The notes beneath the pieces are model-generated. The model ran no database searches. It was not told where the DNA came from and saw only the letters and a program-made list of their open reading frames with translations. This document shows positions 53,153 through 62,431 of a DNA stretch of 64,000 nt, in pieces (positions within the stretch are counted from its first letter, which is position 1; each line of letters begins with the position of its first letter). A program made the translations under genes and the position numbers. This DNA comes from CAZSNH01 sp052388455 (lineage in GTDB: Bacteria; Pseudomonadota; Alphaproteobacteria; Rhizobiales; Hyphomicrobiaceae), in assembly GCA_052388455.1 (NCBI GenBank), contig JBQTIA010000063.1, positions 3,063-67,062 on the forward strand, written 5' to 3'.

Positions 53153-54643
53153 TCAGCCCACATCCGCCAGCAGCGAGAGCTGTCGCGCCGGACCGCCACC
53201 ATTGAGATCGGTCAGAAGGGTCGGATACTCGCCCGTGAAACAGTGATCGGTGAACTGAGGCGCCAGCGGATCGCGGGCGTCGAAGCCGACTGCGCGATAG
53301 ATGCCATCCACCGAGATGAACTGCAGGCTGTCCGCACCGATGATCCGGCGCATGCCTTCGAGGTCGTTGTTGGCTGCCAGCAGGTCTTTGGGATGCGGCG
53401 TATCGATGCCGTAGAAATCCGGGTGCGTGATCGGCGGCGAGGAGATGCGCATGTGCACCTCGCGGGCGCCGGCCTCCCGCATCAGGGTGACGATCTTCTG
53501 CGAGGTCGTGCCGCGCACGACGCTGTCGTCGATCAGCACGATGCGGCTGCCGCGGATGACACCGCGGTTCGCCGAGTGCTTCAGCTTGACGCCGAACTGG
53601 CGGATCTTCTGCGACGGCTCGATGAAGGTGCGGCCGACGTAGTGATTGCGGATGATGCCGAGTTCGAACGGCAGGCCGGACTCCCGTGCATACCCGATGG
53701 CGGCCGGGACGCCGGAATCGGGGATGGGCACGATGACGTCGGCCTCGGCGGGGGCTTCGCGGGCGAGCTGCACGCCCATCTGCTTGCGGATGTCGTAAAC
53801 GCTGCGGCCGCCCATCATCTAGTCGGGCCGCGCGAAATAGATGTATTCGAAGATGCAGGGGCGGGCGGGACGGCGCGGGAAGGGGCGGTGGCTCTCGAGC
53901 CCGTCACGGGTGATGACGACGATTTCGCCATTCTCGACTTCGCGTACGAACTCGGCGCCGACCATGTCGAGTGCGCAGGTCTCGGAGGCGAGCACGTAGG
54001 CGGCACCCAGCCGTCCGATGACCAGCGGGCGGATGCCGACGGGATCGCGCGCGCCGATCATCATGTTGTCGGTCAGACAGACCAGCGACCACGCGCCCTC
54101 GATTTTCCACAGCGCCTCGACGAGACGCTCGACGGGCCGGCGCTTCTGCGAGCGCGAGAAGAGGTGGAGGATGACCTCGGTGTCGGAGGTGGACTGGAAG
54201 ATGGCGCCCGAGCGGGTCAGCTCCTGGCGCAGCGCGCGTGCGTTGGTGAGATTGCCGTTGTGGCCGACCGCGAAGCCGCCGGTGTCGATGTCGGCATAGA
54301 GGGGCTGTACGTTCTTGAGGGCGGGCTCGCCGGTCGTCGAGTAGCGGTTGTGGCCGATGGCGATGTCGCCGGTCAGCCGCTTGATCAGCTTTTCGTCGTT
54401 GAAATTGTCGCCGACGAGACCCAGGCGACGTTCGGAGTGGAAGTGCTTGCCGTCGAAGCTGACGATGCCGGAGGCTTCCTGACCGCGATGCTGGAGGGCG
54501 TGCAGCCCGAGCGTCGTGACGGCGGCAGCGTCGGGGTGGCCGAAGATGCCGAACACCCCGCATTCCTCGCGGAGGCGATCATCACCGAAGCGGGAGAATC
54601 CAAGGTCCCTGGACACTGGCCGCGCCCCGAGTTGGTTCGTCAT
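53153..54643 (-). pseudogene. purF: Amidophosphoribosyltransferase gene interrupted by an in-frame TAG
   Basis: PurF makes phosphoribosylamine from PRPP and glutamine, the first step of purine synthesis. Together the parts total about 496 residues, the usual length. The first 274 (ATG 54643) hold the Ntn glutaminase with the processed nucleophile C28 (REECGVFG) and end FEYIYFARPD. Then TAG at 53821-53819 replaces what is usually a Ser codon. The same frame continues at 53818 with MMGGRSVYDIRKQMG and includes the PRPP loop VLIDDSVVRGTTS. The TAG is followed directly by ATGATG, so reinitiation is possible. All other motifs are intact. Confidence 0.9.
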
Positions 54644-54714
54644 GCCACTCTCCCGCTCGTTCCCGCTCGCCCAACCGGCACACCCCGGTTGCCGGGCCGA
54701 CCCGCCAGCCCCCT

Positions 54715-55401
54715 CTATACTGCTCGATTCGAGGCCGCCGTCTCCATGACGGATATATGATAAACAGTTCCGTTTTCCAGAACCATGCGGAGGAGGTGCG
54801 GCGTTCCGAGCTGCCCCTGCTGCTCGCCGGCCGGCGTCGGCGCAGTCAGGGCGGGGACATACTGCTCGTAGATCGACACGCAGAACGCATGGATGGCCTG
54901 CCCGGTCGTCACGATGGCATCGCGCGAGATGGCGTTGTCGATCCACACCGGGATGTTCGGCGGCTTCTCGCCACGGGCGCCGCCCAGATAATGGTTGTTC
55001 AGCAGGAACCAGTCGTAGAGCAGGAACGGGATCACGATCAGCAGGAACCCGCGCATCACGCCGAAGCCGAAGCCGAGGATGCGGTCGATCATGCCGACCC
55101 GGCTGTCCAGGATCGCGTCCGAGATGCGGGCGGTGATCAGGTGCACGACGATCAGGATGATCAGGAAGATGATGGCGCCGATGGCGATCTGGGCGATCGG
55201 CACCTGTGTGTTCATCTGCAGGGCGATGTCTTCCGCGAACTTCTTCTGCGTCAGCACGAAGTAGAGCACCGCGCCGCCGGCCGCCGCCCAGGAGACGATC
55301 GAGAGCAACTCGCGCGTCAGCCCCCGATACATTGCCAGGAGCCCCGAGATGAAGGCGACCGCAATGAGCGCGGCGTCGAGGTAGGTGAGCGGGCCGATCA
55401 T
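54715..55401 (-). CDS. cvpA: CvpA family membrane protein
   Basis: A 228-residue protein with four membrane helices at the N-terminus (MIGPLTYLDAALIAVAFISG, ELLSIVSWAAAGGAVLYFVL, AIGAIIFLIILIVVHLITA, GFGVMRGFLLIVIPFLLYDW) and a soluble tail of about 70 residues. CvpA proteins are linked to colicin V production and envelope homeostasis. It is placed directly upstream of purF, the classic cvpA-purF arrangement. ATG 55401 is the family start; the long upstream frame is not homologous. Confidence 0.93.
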   Translation of the reverse strand: MIGPLTYLDAALIAVAFISGLLAMYRGLTRELLSIVSWAAAGGAVLYFVLTQKKFAEDIALQMNTQVPIAQIAIGAIIFLIILIVVHLITARISDAILDSRVGMIDRILGFGFGVMRGFLLIVIPFLLYDWFLLNNHYLGGARGEKPPNIPVWIDNAISRDAIVTTGQAIHAFCVSIYEQYVPALTAPTPAGEQQGQLGTPHLLRMVLENGTVYHISVMETAASNRAV

Positions 55402-55498
55402 GGAGTGTTTCCCTGCCGGATCGAGCGGGCCGTTGGTTGCCGTCTGGGTTGCCGTCTGGCCGGCTCGGGGCGCACTGCGGAAGTGGTCAACCGCGTTT

Positions 55499-56923
55499 TC
55501 ACTGGCATGGCCGATGCGTGTCCGCAAGTTCCTTGAGATGTGTGATGCGCCGGAGCGACAGTCTCGCCGGTCGCGGGCCTTGCCCCTGTCGCGGAGCATC
55601 CTTGCCCTGAGCCTCCCGCTCCGGACCGGCGTCGCCGGCGGCGGGGATGACGGCATCGGCAAAGCCGAGCTTGGTCGCTTCCTTGAGCCTGAGGCCCATG
55701 TGTGAACTCGCGCGGACCGCACCCGAGAGCGAGATTTCGCCGAAGAAGACGCGGTCGGGAGGATTGGGAACATTCGAAAATGACGACAGCAGGGCGGCCG
55801 CCGCGGCGAGGTCGGCCGCCGGCTCGACGATCCTGAGCCCCCCTGCGACGTTGAGGTAGACGTCGTGCTGGGCGAAGGACACCCCGCAGCGGGCCTCCAG
55901 AACGGCGAGCAGCATCGCCAGCCGGCTCGCATCCCAGCCGACGACGGCGCGCCGCGGCGTGCCGAGCCCGGAGGGAGCGACGAGGGCCTGGATTTCGACC
56001 AGGATCGGCCGGGTGCCCTCGATGCCGGCGTAAACCGCCGAGCCCGAAGCCTTGCCGTCGCGGTCGCCGAGGAACAGCTCGGAGGGATTGGCGACCTCTG
56101 CGAGACCCAGCTGCCCCATCTCGAAGACGCCGATCTCCTCCGTGGCGCCGAAGCGGTTCTTGGTCGCCCGCAGGATGCGATAGGGGTGGCCGCGATCGCC
56201 CTCGAACGACAGCACGGTGTCGACCATGTGCTCGATCACCTTCGGACCGGCGATCTGGCCTTCCTTGGTGACGTGGCCGACCAGCAGCAGCGCGGTGCCG
56301 CGCGTCTTGGCGTGGCGGATCAGGGATTGCGTGGCGGCGCGAACCTGACTGACGGTGCCGGGGGCCGCGTCGAGCTGGTCGGACCACAGCGTCTGGATGG
56401 AATCGATCACTGCGAGGTCGGCGCGCTTTTCGGCGTCGAGGGTCGCCAGGATGTTGGCGAGGCTCGTCTCGGCGGCCAGCGCCACCGGAGCTTTTGCGAG
56501 ACCCAGCCTTTCGGCGCGCAGCCGCACCTGGGCGGTCGCTTCCTCGCCCGAGAAGTAGAGCGCCCGGCGTCCGGCGCTGGCGAGGGCGGCGGTCAACTGG
56601 AGCAGCAGCGTCGATTTGCCGATGCCGGGCTCCCCGCCGATCAGCAGGGCCGATCCGGGCACGATGCCCCCGCCGGTGACGCGGTCCAGCTCGGCGATGT
56701 GGGTGGAAAAGCGGGTGGGCTCCGCCGTTCCGCCGGCCAGCGTCTCGAGCGCTGTCGCGCGGCCTTTGGCTGAGCGCGCCAGGCCGGAGCCGGGGATGGC
56801 GGCCGGAGTCGTTTCCTCGGCGATGGTGTTCCATTCCCCGCACGCGGCACACTTCCCCGCCCAGCGCGGCGATGCCGCCCCGCAGGACTGACAGACGAAC
56901 GATGATTTGGATGGCTTGGCCAT
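55499..56923 (-). CDS. radA: DNA repair protein RadA
   Basis: RecA-like helicase acting in recombination and branch migration. It is 474 residues. The N-terminal zinc finger has C11-C14 and C25-C28. The ATPase has Walker A GGEPGIGKST (about 94-103), and the RadA-specific KNRFG motif lies in ATKNRFGATEEIG. The C-terminal Lon-like domain carries DVYLNVAGGLRI. It lies between alr and cvpA in the order typical of the class. Confidence 0.96.
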   Translation of the reverse strand: MAKPSKSSFVCQSCGAASPRWAGKCAACGEWNTIAEETTPAAIPGSGLARSAKGRATALETLAGGTAEPTRFSTHIAELDRVTGGGIVPGSALLIGGEPGIGKSTLLLQLTAALASAGRRALYFSGEEATAQVRLRAERLGLAKAPVALAAETSLANILATLDAEKRADLAVIDSIQTLWSDQLDAAPGTVSQVRAATQSLIRHAKTRGTALLLVGHVTKEGQIAGPKVIEHMVDTVLSFEGDRGHPYRILRATKNRFGATEEIGVFEMGQLGLAEVANPSELFLGDRDGKASGSAVYAGIEGTRPILVEIQALVAPSGLGTPRRAVVGWDASRLAMLLAVLEARCGVSFAQHDVYLNVAGGLRIVEPAADLAAAAALLSSFSNVPNPPDRVFFGEISLSGAVRASSHMGLRLKEATKLGFADAVIPAAGDAGPEREAQGKDAPRQGQGPRPARLSLRRITHLKELADTHRPCQ

Positions 56924-56928
56924 GCCGC

Positions 56929-58053
56929 TCAGCTCTCCCTGCCGTTGTAGTGCCGCGCGAAGCGGCGGCCGAGTGAGGTCAGCACTTCGTAGCCGATGGT
57001 GCCGGCGTTGCTTCCCATCGCTTCGATGCTGAGGTTCGGCCCGACCAGTTCGACGAGCTGTCCGCGTTCGGGTTGCGGGACGATGCCGGTCACATCGACA
57101 GTAATGAGGTCCATCGACACGCGGCCGACGATAGGAGCCAGCGTGCCGCCGATGGCGACGCGGCCGCCGGCATGGGCGCCCGGTGAGCTGTTGTGCCGGA
57201 AGAAGCCATCCGCGTAGCCGGCCGCAACGACGGCGATGCGCGAGGGTCGCTCAGCCCGCCACGTCGCCGAATAGCCGACCGTTTCGCCCGGCGCCACGTT
57301 CCGGAGTTGCAGGATGCGTGCTTCGACCCGCACCACCGGTTTCACTGGCGTCGCTCCGCCCTTGAAGGCCTGACCGCCGTAGAGCGCATAGCCGGGCCGC
57401 ACCAGGTCGTAATGGAACGGCCGGCCGAGCATCAGCCCGTCGGAGGCGGCGAGGCTGGCGGGCGCCGGCGGCATCAATGCGCGCAGCCGGTCGAACCGGT
57501 GCCGCTGCTCGGCGTTCTTCGGATCGTTCGGATCGTCGGCCGAGGCGAGGTGGCTCATCAGGAGGGCGATGTCGAGGCGTTCGAGCAGCTCCGGGGCGCC
57601 AGCCAACTCGTCCACCTCATGCGCCGAGAGACCGAGTCGATTCAATCCGGAATCGACATGCAGCGCGGCCGGCAGCCGGTCTCCGCGGGCGGCGGCCAGG
57701 GCCGCCCATTCGAGAACCTCGGGGGTGCTCGAGAGCACCGGGATGGTTCCCGCTGCGAGCAGCACCTTGCCGCCGCCGGCCATCAGTCCGTCGAGCGCGA
57801 AGATGCGGGCTTCGGGCGCGAGCCGACGCGCCTCGATCGCCTCGGAAGGCGTTGCTATGAAGAGTGTGCGGCACCCGGCCCGCGCGAGGGCAGGGATGAT
57901 GCGGGCGGCGCCGAGGCCGTAGGCATCCGCCTTGACGACGGCGGCGCACTCGGCCGGCGCCACCAGTGCCCCCAGCGCGCGCCAGTTCGAGACGATCTGG
58001 CCGAGATCAATAGTGATCACGCCCGTCGAGGCCGGCGCGCCGTATCCGGTCAT
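56929..58053 (-). CDS. alr: Alanine racemase
   Basis: PLP enzyme producing D-alanine for peptidoglycan. It is 374 residues from ATG 58053, which has GGAGAGGG upstream. PLP lysine is K41 in VVKADAYGLGA; HVDSGLNRLGL, RPGYALYGG, VGYSATW and VGRVSMDLITVDVT are family motifs. Its start lies inside the dnaB 3' end (stop at 58088) by a short gap, and it precedes radA by 5 bases, so the genes form one operon. Confidence 0.96.
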   Translation of the reverse strand: MTGYGAPASTGVITIDLGQIVSNWRALGALVAPAECAAVVKADAYGLGAARIIPALARAGCRTLFIATPSEAIEARRLAPEARIFALDGLMAGGGKVLLAAGTIPVLSSTPEVLEWAALAAARGDRLPAALHVDSGLNRLGLSAHEVDELAGAPELLERLDIALLMSHLASADDPNDPKNAEQRHRFDRLRALMPPAPASLAASDGLMLGRPFHYDLVRPGYALYGGQAFKGGATPVKPVVRVEARILQLRNVAPGETVGYSATWRAERPSRIAVVAAGYADGFFRHNSSPGAHAGGRVAIGGTLAPIVGRVSMDLITVDVTGIVPQPERGQLVELVGPNLSIEAMGSNAGTIGYEVLTSLGRRFARHYNGRES

Positions 58054-58087
58054 GCGCGAGCCCTCTCCGGCCCGGAGCCGCCGTCGA

Positions 58088-59602
58088 TCACTCCTGACGC
58101 TCGGGCATGTAGCTGTCGCGGGCGAGATTGCCGAAGCGGGTGAACTGGCTTTCGAAGGAGAGCTGCACGGAGCCGACCGGGCCATGGCGCTGCTTGCCGA
58201 TGATGACTTCGGCCTTGCCGTGCACGAGGCTCATTTTCGTCATCCAATCCTGGAACTCCGCGGTGCCTTCGGACGGCTTCAGCCGCTCGACGTAGTACTC
58301 CTCACGATAGACGAACATGACGACGTCGGCATCCTGCTCGATCGAGCCGGATTCTCTCAAGTCCGAGAGCTGCGGCCGCTTGTCCTCGCGCTGCTCGACC
58401 TGACGGGAGAGCTGCGAGAGAGCGATGATCGGCACGTTCAGCTCCTTGGCCAGAGCCTTCAGCCCGGTGGTGATCTCGCTCACCTCCTGAACGCGGCCCT
58501 CGCCGGTGCGCTTGCTGCCGGTCAAAAGCTGAAGATAGTCGATGACCAGGAGGCCGAGGTTCTTCTGCCGCTTCAGCCTCCGCGCGCGGGCCGAGAGCTG
58601 CGCGATCGAGATGCCGCCCGTCTGGTCGATATAGAGCGGAATGCGGCTCATCTCCTGCGAGGCGCCGACCAGCTTGCGGAATTCCTCCTCGTCGATCATC
58701 CCGCGGCGGATTTTCTCCGAAGGACTTTCCGCACGCTCGGAGAGGATGCGGGTGGCGAGCTGCTCGGCCGACATTTCGAGCGAAAAGAAACCGACGACCG
58801 CGCCGTCGACCGTCTTCTGGCTGCCGTCGGACTGCGCCTCGGTGCGATAGGCTTTCGCGATATTGTAGGCGATGTTGGTGGCGAGCGCGGTCTTGCCCAT
58901 GCTCGGACGGCCGGCGACGATGATGAGATCGGACGACTGCAGGCCGCCCATCTTGTTGTCGAGATCGTTGAGGCCGGTGGCGAGGCCGGAAAGATGCCCT
59001 TCGCGTTCGTAGGCCGCGCTCGCCATGTCGATGGCGGCCGTGAGCGCGTCGCCGAACGACTGGAAGCCCTGGCCGTACTTGCCCTGCTCGGCGAGACCGT
59101 AGAGCCGGCCCTCGGCGTCCTCTATCTGCTTTTCAGGCGGCTGGTCGACGGGACTGTCGTAGGCGACGTTGACCATGTCCTCGCCGAGCACGATGAGCTG
59201 GCGGCGCACGGCGAGATCGTAGATCGTCTGGCCGTATTGATAGGCGTTGATGATCGTCGTCGCGTTGGCGGCGAGGCGGCCGAGGTACTGCGGCACCGTC
59301 AGCTTCGGCTCGATCGGCTCGGCGTTCTCGAAGAAGGTTTTCAGCGTGACCGGCGTCGCCTGCTTGCCGGCCTGGATCAGCTTGGCCAGCGTCTCGTAGA
59401 TCTGGCCGTGCAGCGGATCGTAGAAATGCAGCGGATCGAGGAACGAGGACACGCGGTCGAGCGCCTCGTTGTTGACCAGGATGGCGCCGAGCAGCGCCTG
59501 CTCGGCTTCGATGTTGTGCGGGGCCGAGCGGAAGGCCATCGGCTCGTCGGCGGCGGCCACGGCCTTGAGCTTCTCGGCGGGGAGGAGGGCGATCTGTGTC
59601 AT
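58088..59602 (-). CDS. dnaB: Replicative DNA helicase DnaB
   Basis: Hexameric replication-fork helicase of 504 residues. The N-terminal domain starts at NIEAEQALLGAILVNNEALDRV. The RecA-like domain has Walker A GRPSMGKTA at 231-239, Walker B LLVIDYLQLL, and the arginine-finger region RQVEQREDKRPQLSDLRESGSIEQDADVV. No intein is present. It is followed by alr after 34 bases. The 231 bases between it and rplI hold no gene or clear hairpin. Confidence 0.97.
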   Translation of the reverse strand: MTQIALLPAEKLKAVAAADEPMAFRSAPHNIEAEQALLGAILVNNEALDRVSSFLDPLHFYDPLHGQIYETLAKLIQAGKQATPVTLKTFFENAEPIEPKLTVPQYLGRLAANATTIINAYQYGQTIYDLAVRRQLIVLGEDMVNVAYDSPVDQPPEKQIEDAEGRLYGLAEQGKYGQGFQSFGDALTAAIDMASAAYEREGHLSGLATGLNDLDNKMGGLQSSDLIIVAGRPSMGKTALATNIAYNIAKAYRTEAQSDGSQKTVDGAVVGFFSLEMSAEQLATRILSERAESPSEKIRRGMIDEEEFRKLVGASQEMSRIPLYIDQTGGISIAQLSARARRLKRQKNLGLLVIDYLQLLTGSKRTGEGRVQEVSEITTGLKALAKELNVPIIALSQLSRQVEQREDKRPQLSDLRESGSIEQDADVVMFVYREEYYVERLKPSEGTAEFQDWMTKMSLVHGKAEVIIGKQRHGPVGSVQLSFESQFTRFGNLARDSYMPERQE

Positions 59603-59833
59603 GCCTCCGGGCTAGACGAGTCCGCGCTCCGACCCCAGTCCGAATCGGACGCTCCTCCGGCGTCAAGGCGGAGGCTGTCCCAGATATGCACAGCACACCC
59701 TCGACCGCGGGGCGGTCCGAGGTCCTCAGCGCCGCATTGAGTCGCGGTCGATGCAACCCGACAGGAGACACGAGAGGGTCGGCCGTCAGACCGCAGAAGC
59801 CGCGGCGGCCATCCCTCGCGCACGGCGAAGCGA

Positions 59834-60427
59834 TCAGGCTTTGTCGCCGGCCTCGCCCTCGCCGGTGTCCTGCGGCGCGGCGCCTTCGTCGAACAGAGCA
59901 TCCTGATCGAAGGTTTCGATTTCGAGCTTTTCACCCTTGATCACCGTCACGTCCTCGCCGCGGGCCTGACGGGTGGCCTCGTCCTCAGAGCGGGCGACGT
60001 TGAGTGTCACCTCGACGATCACTTCCGGATGCAGCGCGACGGAGCTCTTGTGCAGACCGAGCGTCTTGATCGGCTTGTCCATGACGACCTGATTGCGGTC
60101 GATGGTAAAGCCGCCGGCGGTGACGACCTCGGCGATGTCGCGGGTGGAGACCGAGCCGTAGAGCTGGCCCGTATCGCCGGCGGTGCGGATGGCGACGAAG
60201 GTCTTGCCGGCCAGCTTGGTGGCGACCGCCTCGGCTTCCTTTTTCTGCTCGAGGTTGTTCGCTTCGAGCTGCGCACGCTGAGACTCGAACTTCTTGCGGT
60301 TGTCGTCGGTGGCGCGCAGCGCCTTCTTCTGCGGCAGCAGGAAATTGCGCGCAAAGCCGTTCTTGACGGTGACGACATCGCCCATCTGGCCAAGGCGGCC
60401 GATGCGCTGGAGGAGGATGACTTGCAT
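59834..60427 (-). CDS. rplI: Ribosomal protein bL9
   Basis: Large-subunit protein of 197 residues, starting MQVILLQRIGRLGQMGDVVTVK at ATG 60427 with TTGGAG upstream. The N-terminal fold has GFARNFLLPQKKALRAT; a long helix and C-terminal domain follow (DIAEVVTAGGFTIDRNQV). It has an extra acidic tail of about 35 residues beyond the E. coli protein, as often seen in alphaproteobacteria. A telomere-like repeat lies 21-76 bases upstream of the start. Confidence 0.96.
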   Translation of the reverse strand: MQVILLQRIGRLGQMGDVVTVKNGFARNFLLPQKKALRATDDNRKKFESQRAQLEANNLEQKKEAEAVATKLAGKTFVAIRTAGDTGQLYGSVSTRDIAEVVTAGGFTIDRNQVVMDKPIKTLGLHKSSVALHPEVIVEVTLNVARSEDEATRQARGEDVTVIKGEKLEIETFDQDALFDEGAAPQDTGEGEAGDKA

Positions 60428-60447
60428 GTTTGGCTCCAAGAGAGGTG

Positions 60448-60503
60448 TTAGGGATTAGGGATAAGGATTAGGGATTAGGGATTAGGGATTAGGGATTAGG
60501 GAC
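60448..60503. repeat. Tandem 7-bp repeat GGGATTA, about 7.5 copies
   Basis: On the plus strand the heptamer TTAGGGA recurs from 60448 to 60503 with one altered unit (GGGATAAGGATTA). It contains seven G-runs of three, so the plus strand, which is the template strand of the minus-strand operon, can in principle form a G-quadruplex. The mRNA carries TCCCTAA repeats. It lies between the DUF2232 gene and rplI. Confidence 0.85.
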
Positions 60504-60537
60504 AATGGAATGCGGAGTGATCGCCTTGGACCATTCC

Positions 60538-61473
60538 CTAGTCCCTCTCTTTCCTGCGCAACGGCCAGACCGCATCGGCAAGGCCGATGAGGGCGATTGC
60601 GAGCAGGGTGGGGTTGACGAACAGCAGCGCGAGATAGAGCGCCCACAGCGCGAATGGGCGCCAGGAGGCCCCGCGCGTCGCATGGTGGATGATCGCGAGG
60701 CCGAGCAGCAGGTAGGCGAGGAACAGGGCGCCGGACATGGCGCTGCCGGCCATGCCCGGCAATCCGCCGAGGAAGCCCAGTCCCGTTGCCGCCGCGAAGG
60801 CGAGCGGCGTGCCGCGCGGGAAGGTGATCTGCGTGAGGTCCGGCCAGTCGCGCGTCAGCTGGCCCGAGGCGCGCGTCACGCGGCCGGCGAGCCACAGATT
60901 GAGCAGCAGGGCGCCCATGATCGCGATGGCGCTCATTGCCGGCAGGATTGCGACGGCGACATCGACCAGCTTCGGAATGTCCTCCTTGGGGATAGGCACG
61001 GCGCCCGTGCCGCCGAACTGCGCCTCGATCATCGACTGGATGAGAGGGGCGATCTTCTCCTTGATCGCATCGGCGGTGCCGCCGAGCACGACCATGAAGA
61101 CGATCGACAGGGCGGCGCCGATCAGCGCGGCGGCGATGACCAGCCGGCCGGGCGGATACCACTCGACGGCGCCGGACCCGGAGCCCGGCCGGTTGAGCAG
61201 GGCGAGATAGGTGAGCAGCACGGGGGCCGCCGCCTGCGTCACCGCAAAGCCGCCGGCCGCCAAGGGGCCGCCGACGAGCAGGATGACGATGGTCGCGCCG
61301 ACCGCGGCGATGGCGGCGGCCGCCCAGCCCATGGCGAGCCCGACGAGAAAGATGGGCAGCGAGATGACGAGATAGAGCAGCACCCCGAGGCCCGCTTTTC
61401 CGAGGGCCACGGAGATGAAGGTGACGGCCGAGACGAGCCCGGCGCCGAGCGCGATGAGGGTTTGTCGTGTCAT
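60538..61473 (-). CDS. DUF2232 family membrane protein
   Basis: A 311-residue integral membrane protein with about eight helices (for example VLLYLVISLPIFLVGLAMGW, LVIAAALIGAALSIVFMVVLGG, MSGALFLAYLLLGLAIIHHATRG). DUF2232 proteins sit between rpsR and rplI in Hyphomicrobiales. They resemble YybS-like or S-component transporters, but the function is unknown. ATG 61473 has a weak ribosome-binding site. The soluble loop includes GTGAVPIPKEDIPKLVD. Confidence 0.9.
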   Translation of the reverse strand: MTRQTLIALGAGLVSAVTFISVALGKAGLGVLLYLVISLPIFLVGLAMGWAAAAIAAVGATIVILLVGGPLAAGGFAVTQAAAPVLLTYLALLNRPGSGSGAVEWYPPGRLVIAAALIGAALSIVFMVVLGGTADAIKEKIAPLIQSMIEAQFGGTGAVPIPKEDIPKLVDVAVAILPAMSAIAIMGALLLNLWLAGRVTRASGQLTRDWPDLTQITFPRGTPLAFAAATGLGFLGGLPGMAGSAMSGALFLAYLLLGLAIIHHATRGASWRPFALWALYLALLFVNPTLLAIALIGLADAVWPLRRKERD

Positions 61474-61577
61474 CGTCGAGCTGTCCCGCTTTCCGGCGGT
61501 TAGCGGTGGCGCCGGGGCGCCGACCGCAACTTCAAGTTGAGCGGACCCGGCCCCGACGGGACCGGATCGCGCGTCAT

Positions 61578-61826
61578 TCACTTCAGGACGTACGGCAGCA
61601 GGCCGAGGAAGCGGGCGCGCTTGATGGCGGTTGCCAGCTCGCGCTGCTTCTTGGCGCTGACGGCGGTGATGCGCGACGGCACGATCTTGCCGCGCTCCGA
61701 AATATAGCGGCCGAGCAGGCGCACATCCTTGTAGTCGATCTTCGGCGCCTGATCGCCCGAGAACGGGCAGGTCTTGCGGCGGCGATGGAACGGCCGGCGG
61801 GTGGCGATCTGTTGCACTTCGCTCAT
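61578..61826 (-). CDS. rpsR: Ribosomal protein bS18
   Basis: Small-subunit protein of 82 residues with the bS18 core RRKTCPFSGDQAPKIDYKDVRLLGRYISERGKIVPSRIT. It binds bS6 in the platform of the 30S subunit. It begins 5 bases after rpsF, so the partners are made together. Confidence 0.97.
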   Translation of the reverse strand: MSEVQQIATRRPFHRRRKTCPFSGDQAPKIDYKDVRLLGRYISERGKIVPSRITAVSAKKQRELATAIKRARFLGLLPYVLK

Positions 61827-61831
61827 GGTGA

Positions 61832-62431
61832 TCAGCCCTCCGAGCCGGGGTTGTCGTTACGGGGCGGACGCGGCGGACGCGGTACGCGCGGCGCATCTCC
61901 TCCGCCACCACCGCCACCGAAGCCGCCGCCTTCACGAGGCGGGCGAGAGCGGAACGTCGAGCCGCCTTCACGCGAGCCTTCGCGCTCGAACGAGCGGCCA
62001 CCGCCGCCGCCACCCTCGCGGCCGCCACGGCCGCCGCCACCGAATCCGCCGCGGCCACCGCCGCCGCCGAACCCGCCGCGATCCCCGCGCTCGCCCCGCT
62101 CCTCGCGGTCCTGCTTGCGCATCATCACCGACGGCTCGGTCTCGTGCGCTTCGACGCGCACCGTCATGAAGCGGATGACGTCGGTCGAGAGCCCCATGCG
62201 CCGCTCCATCTCGACGACGGCCGCCGGCGGCGCGTCGATGTTGAGCAGCCCGTAGTGGGCCTTTCGGCTCTTCTTGATCTTGTAGGCAAGGCCCTTGAGC
62301 CCCCAGTATTCGGTCTTGGTTACCTTGCCGCCGAGTTCGGCAATGACGTCGGAGAACTCCTTCGTCATCGTCTCGACCTGCGGCTGGGAGACGTCCTGGC
62401 GCGCCAGGAAGACATGCTCGTACAACGGCAT
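61832..62431 (-). CDS. rpsF: Ribosomal protein bS6 with a long Gly/Arg-rich tail
   Basis: Residues 1-100 are normal bS6 (MPLYEHVFLARQDVS, YWGLKGLAYKIKKSRKAHYGLLN, FMTVRVEAHETEPS). About 90 more residues follow, made of Gly-Arg-rich repeats (GGRGGFGGGGRGGREGG), a short charged segment (SFEREGSREGG) and a Pro/Arg end. The protein is 199 residues, against 131 in E. coli. Such RGG-like tails bind RNA loosely in other proteins. ATG 62431 is the conserved start; the longer upstream frame is the mRNA leader. Confidence 0.93.
   Translation of the reverse strand: MPLYEHVFLARQDVSQPQVETMTKEFSDVIAELGGKVTKTEYWGLKGLAYKIKKSRKAHYGLLNIDAPPAAVVEMERRMGLSTDVIRFMTVRVEAHETEPSVMMRKQDREERGERGDRGGFGGGGGRGGFGGGGRGGREGGGGGGRSFEREGSREGGSTFRSRPPREGGGFGGGGGGGDAPRVPRPPRPPRNDNPGSEG

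Noticed and set aside
60448..60503. CRISPR array
   Set aside because: The units are contiguous 7-mers without spacers, and there are no cas genes.
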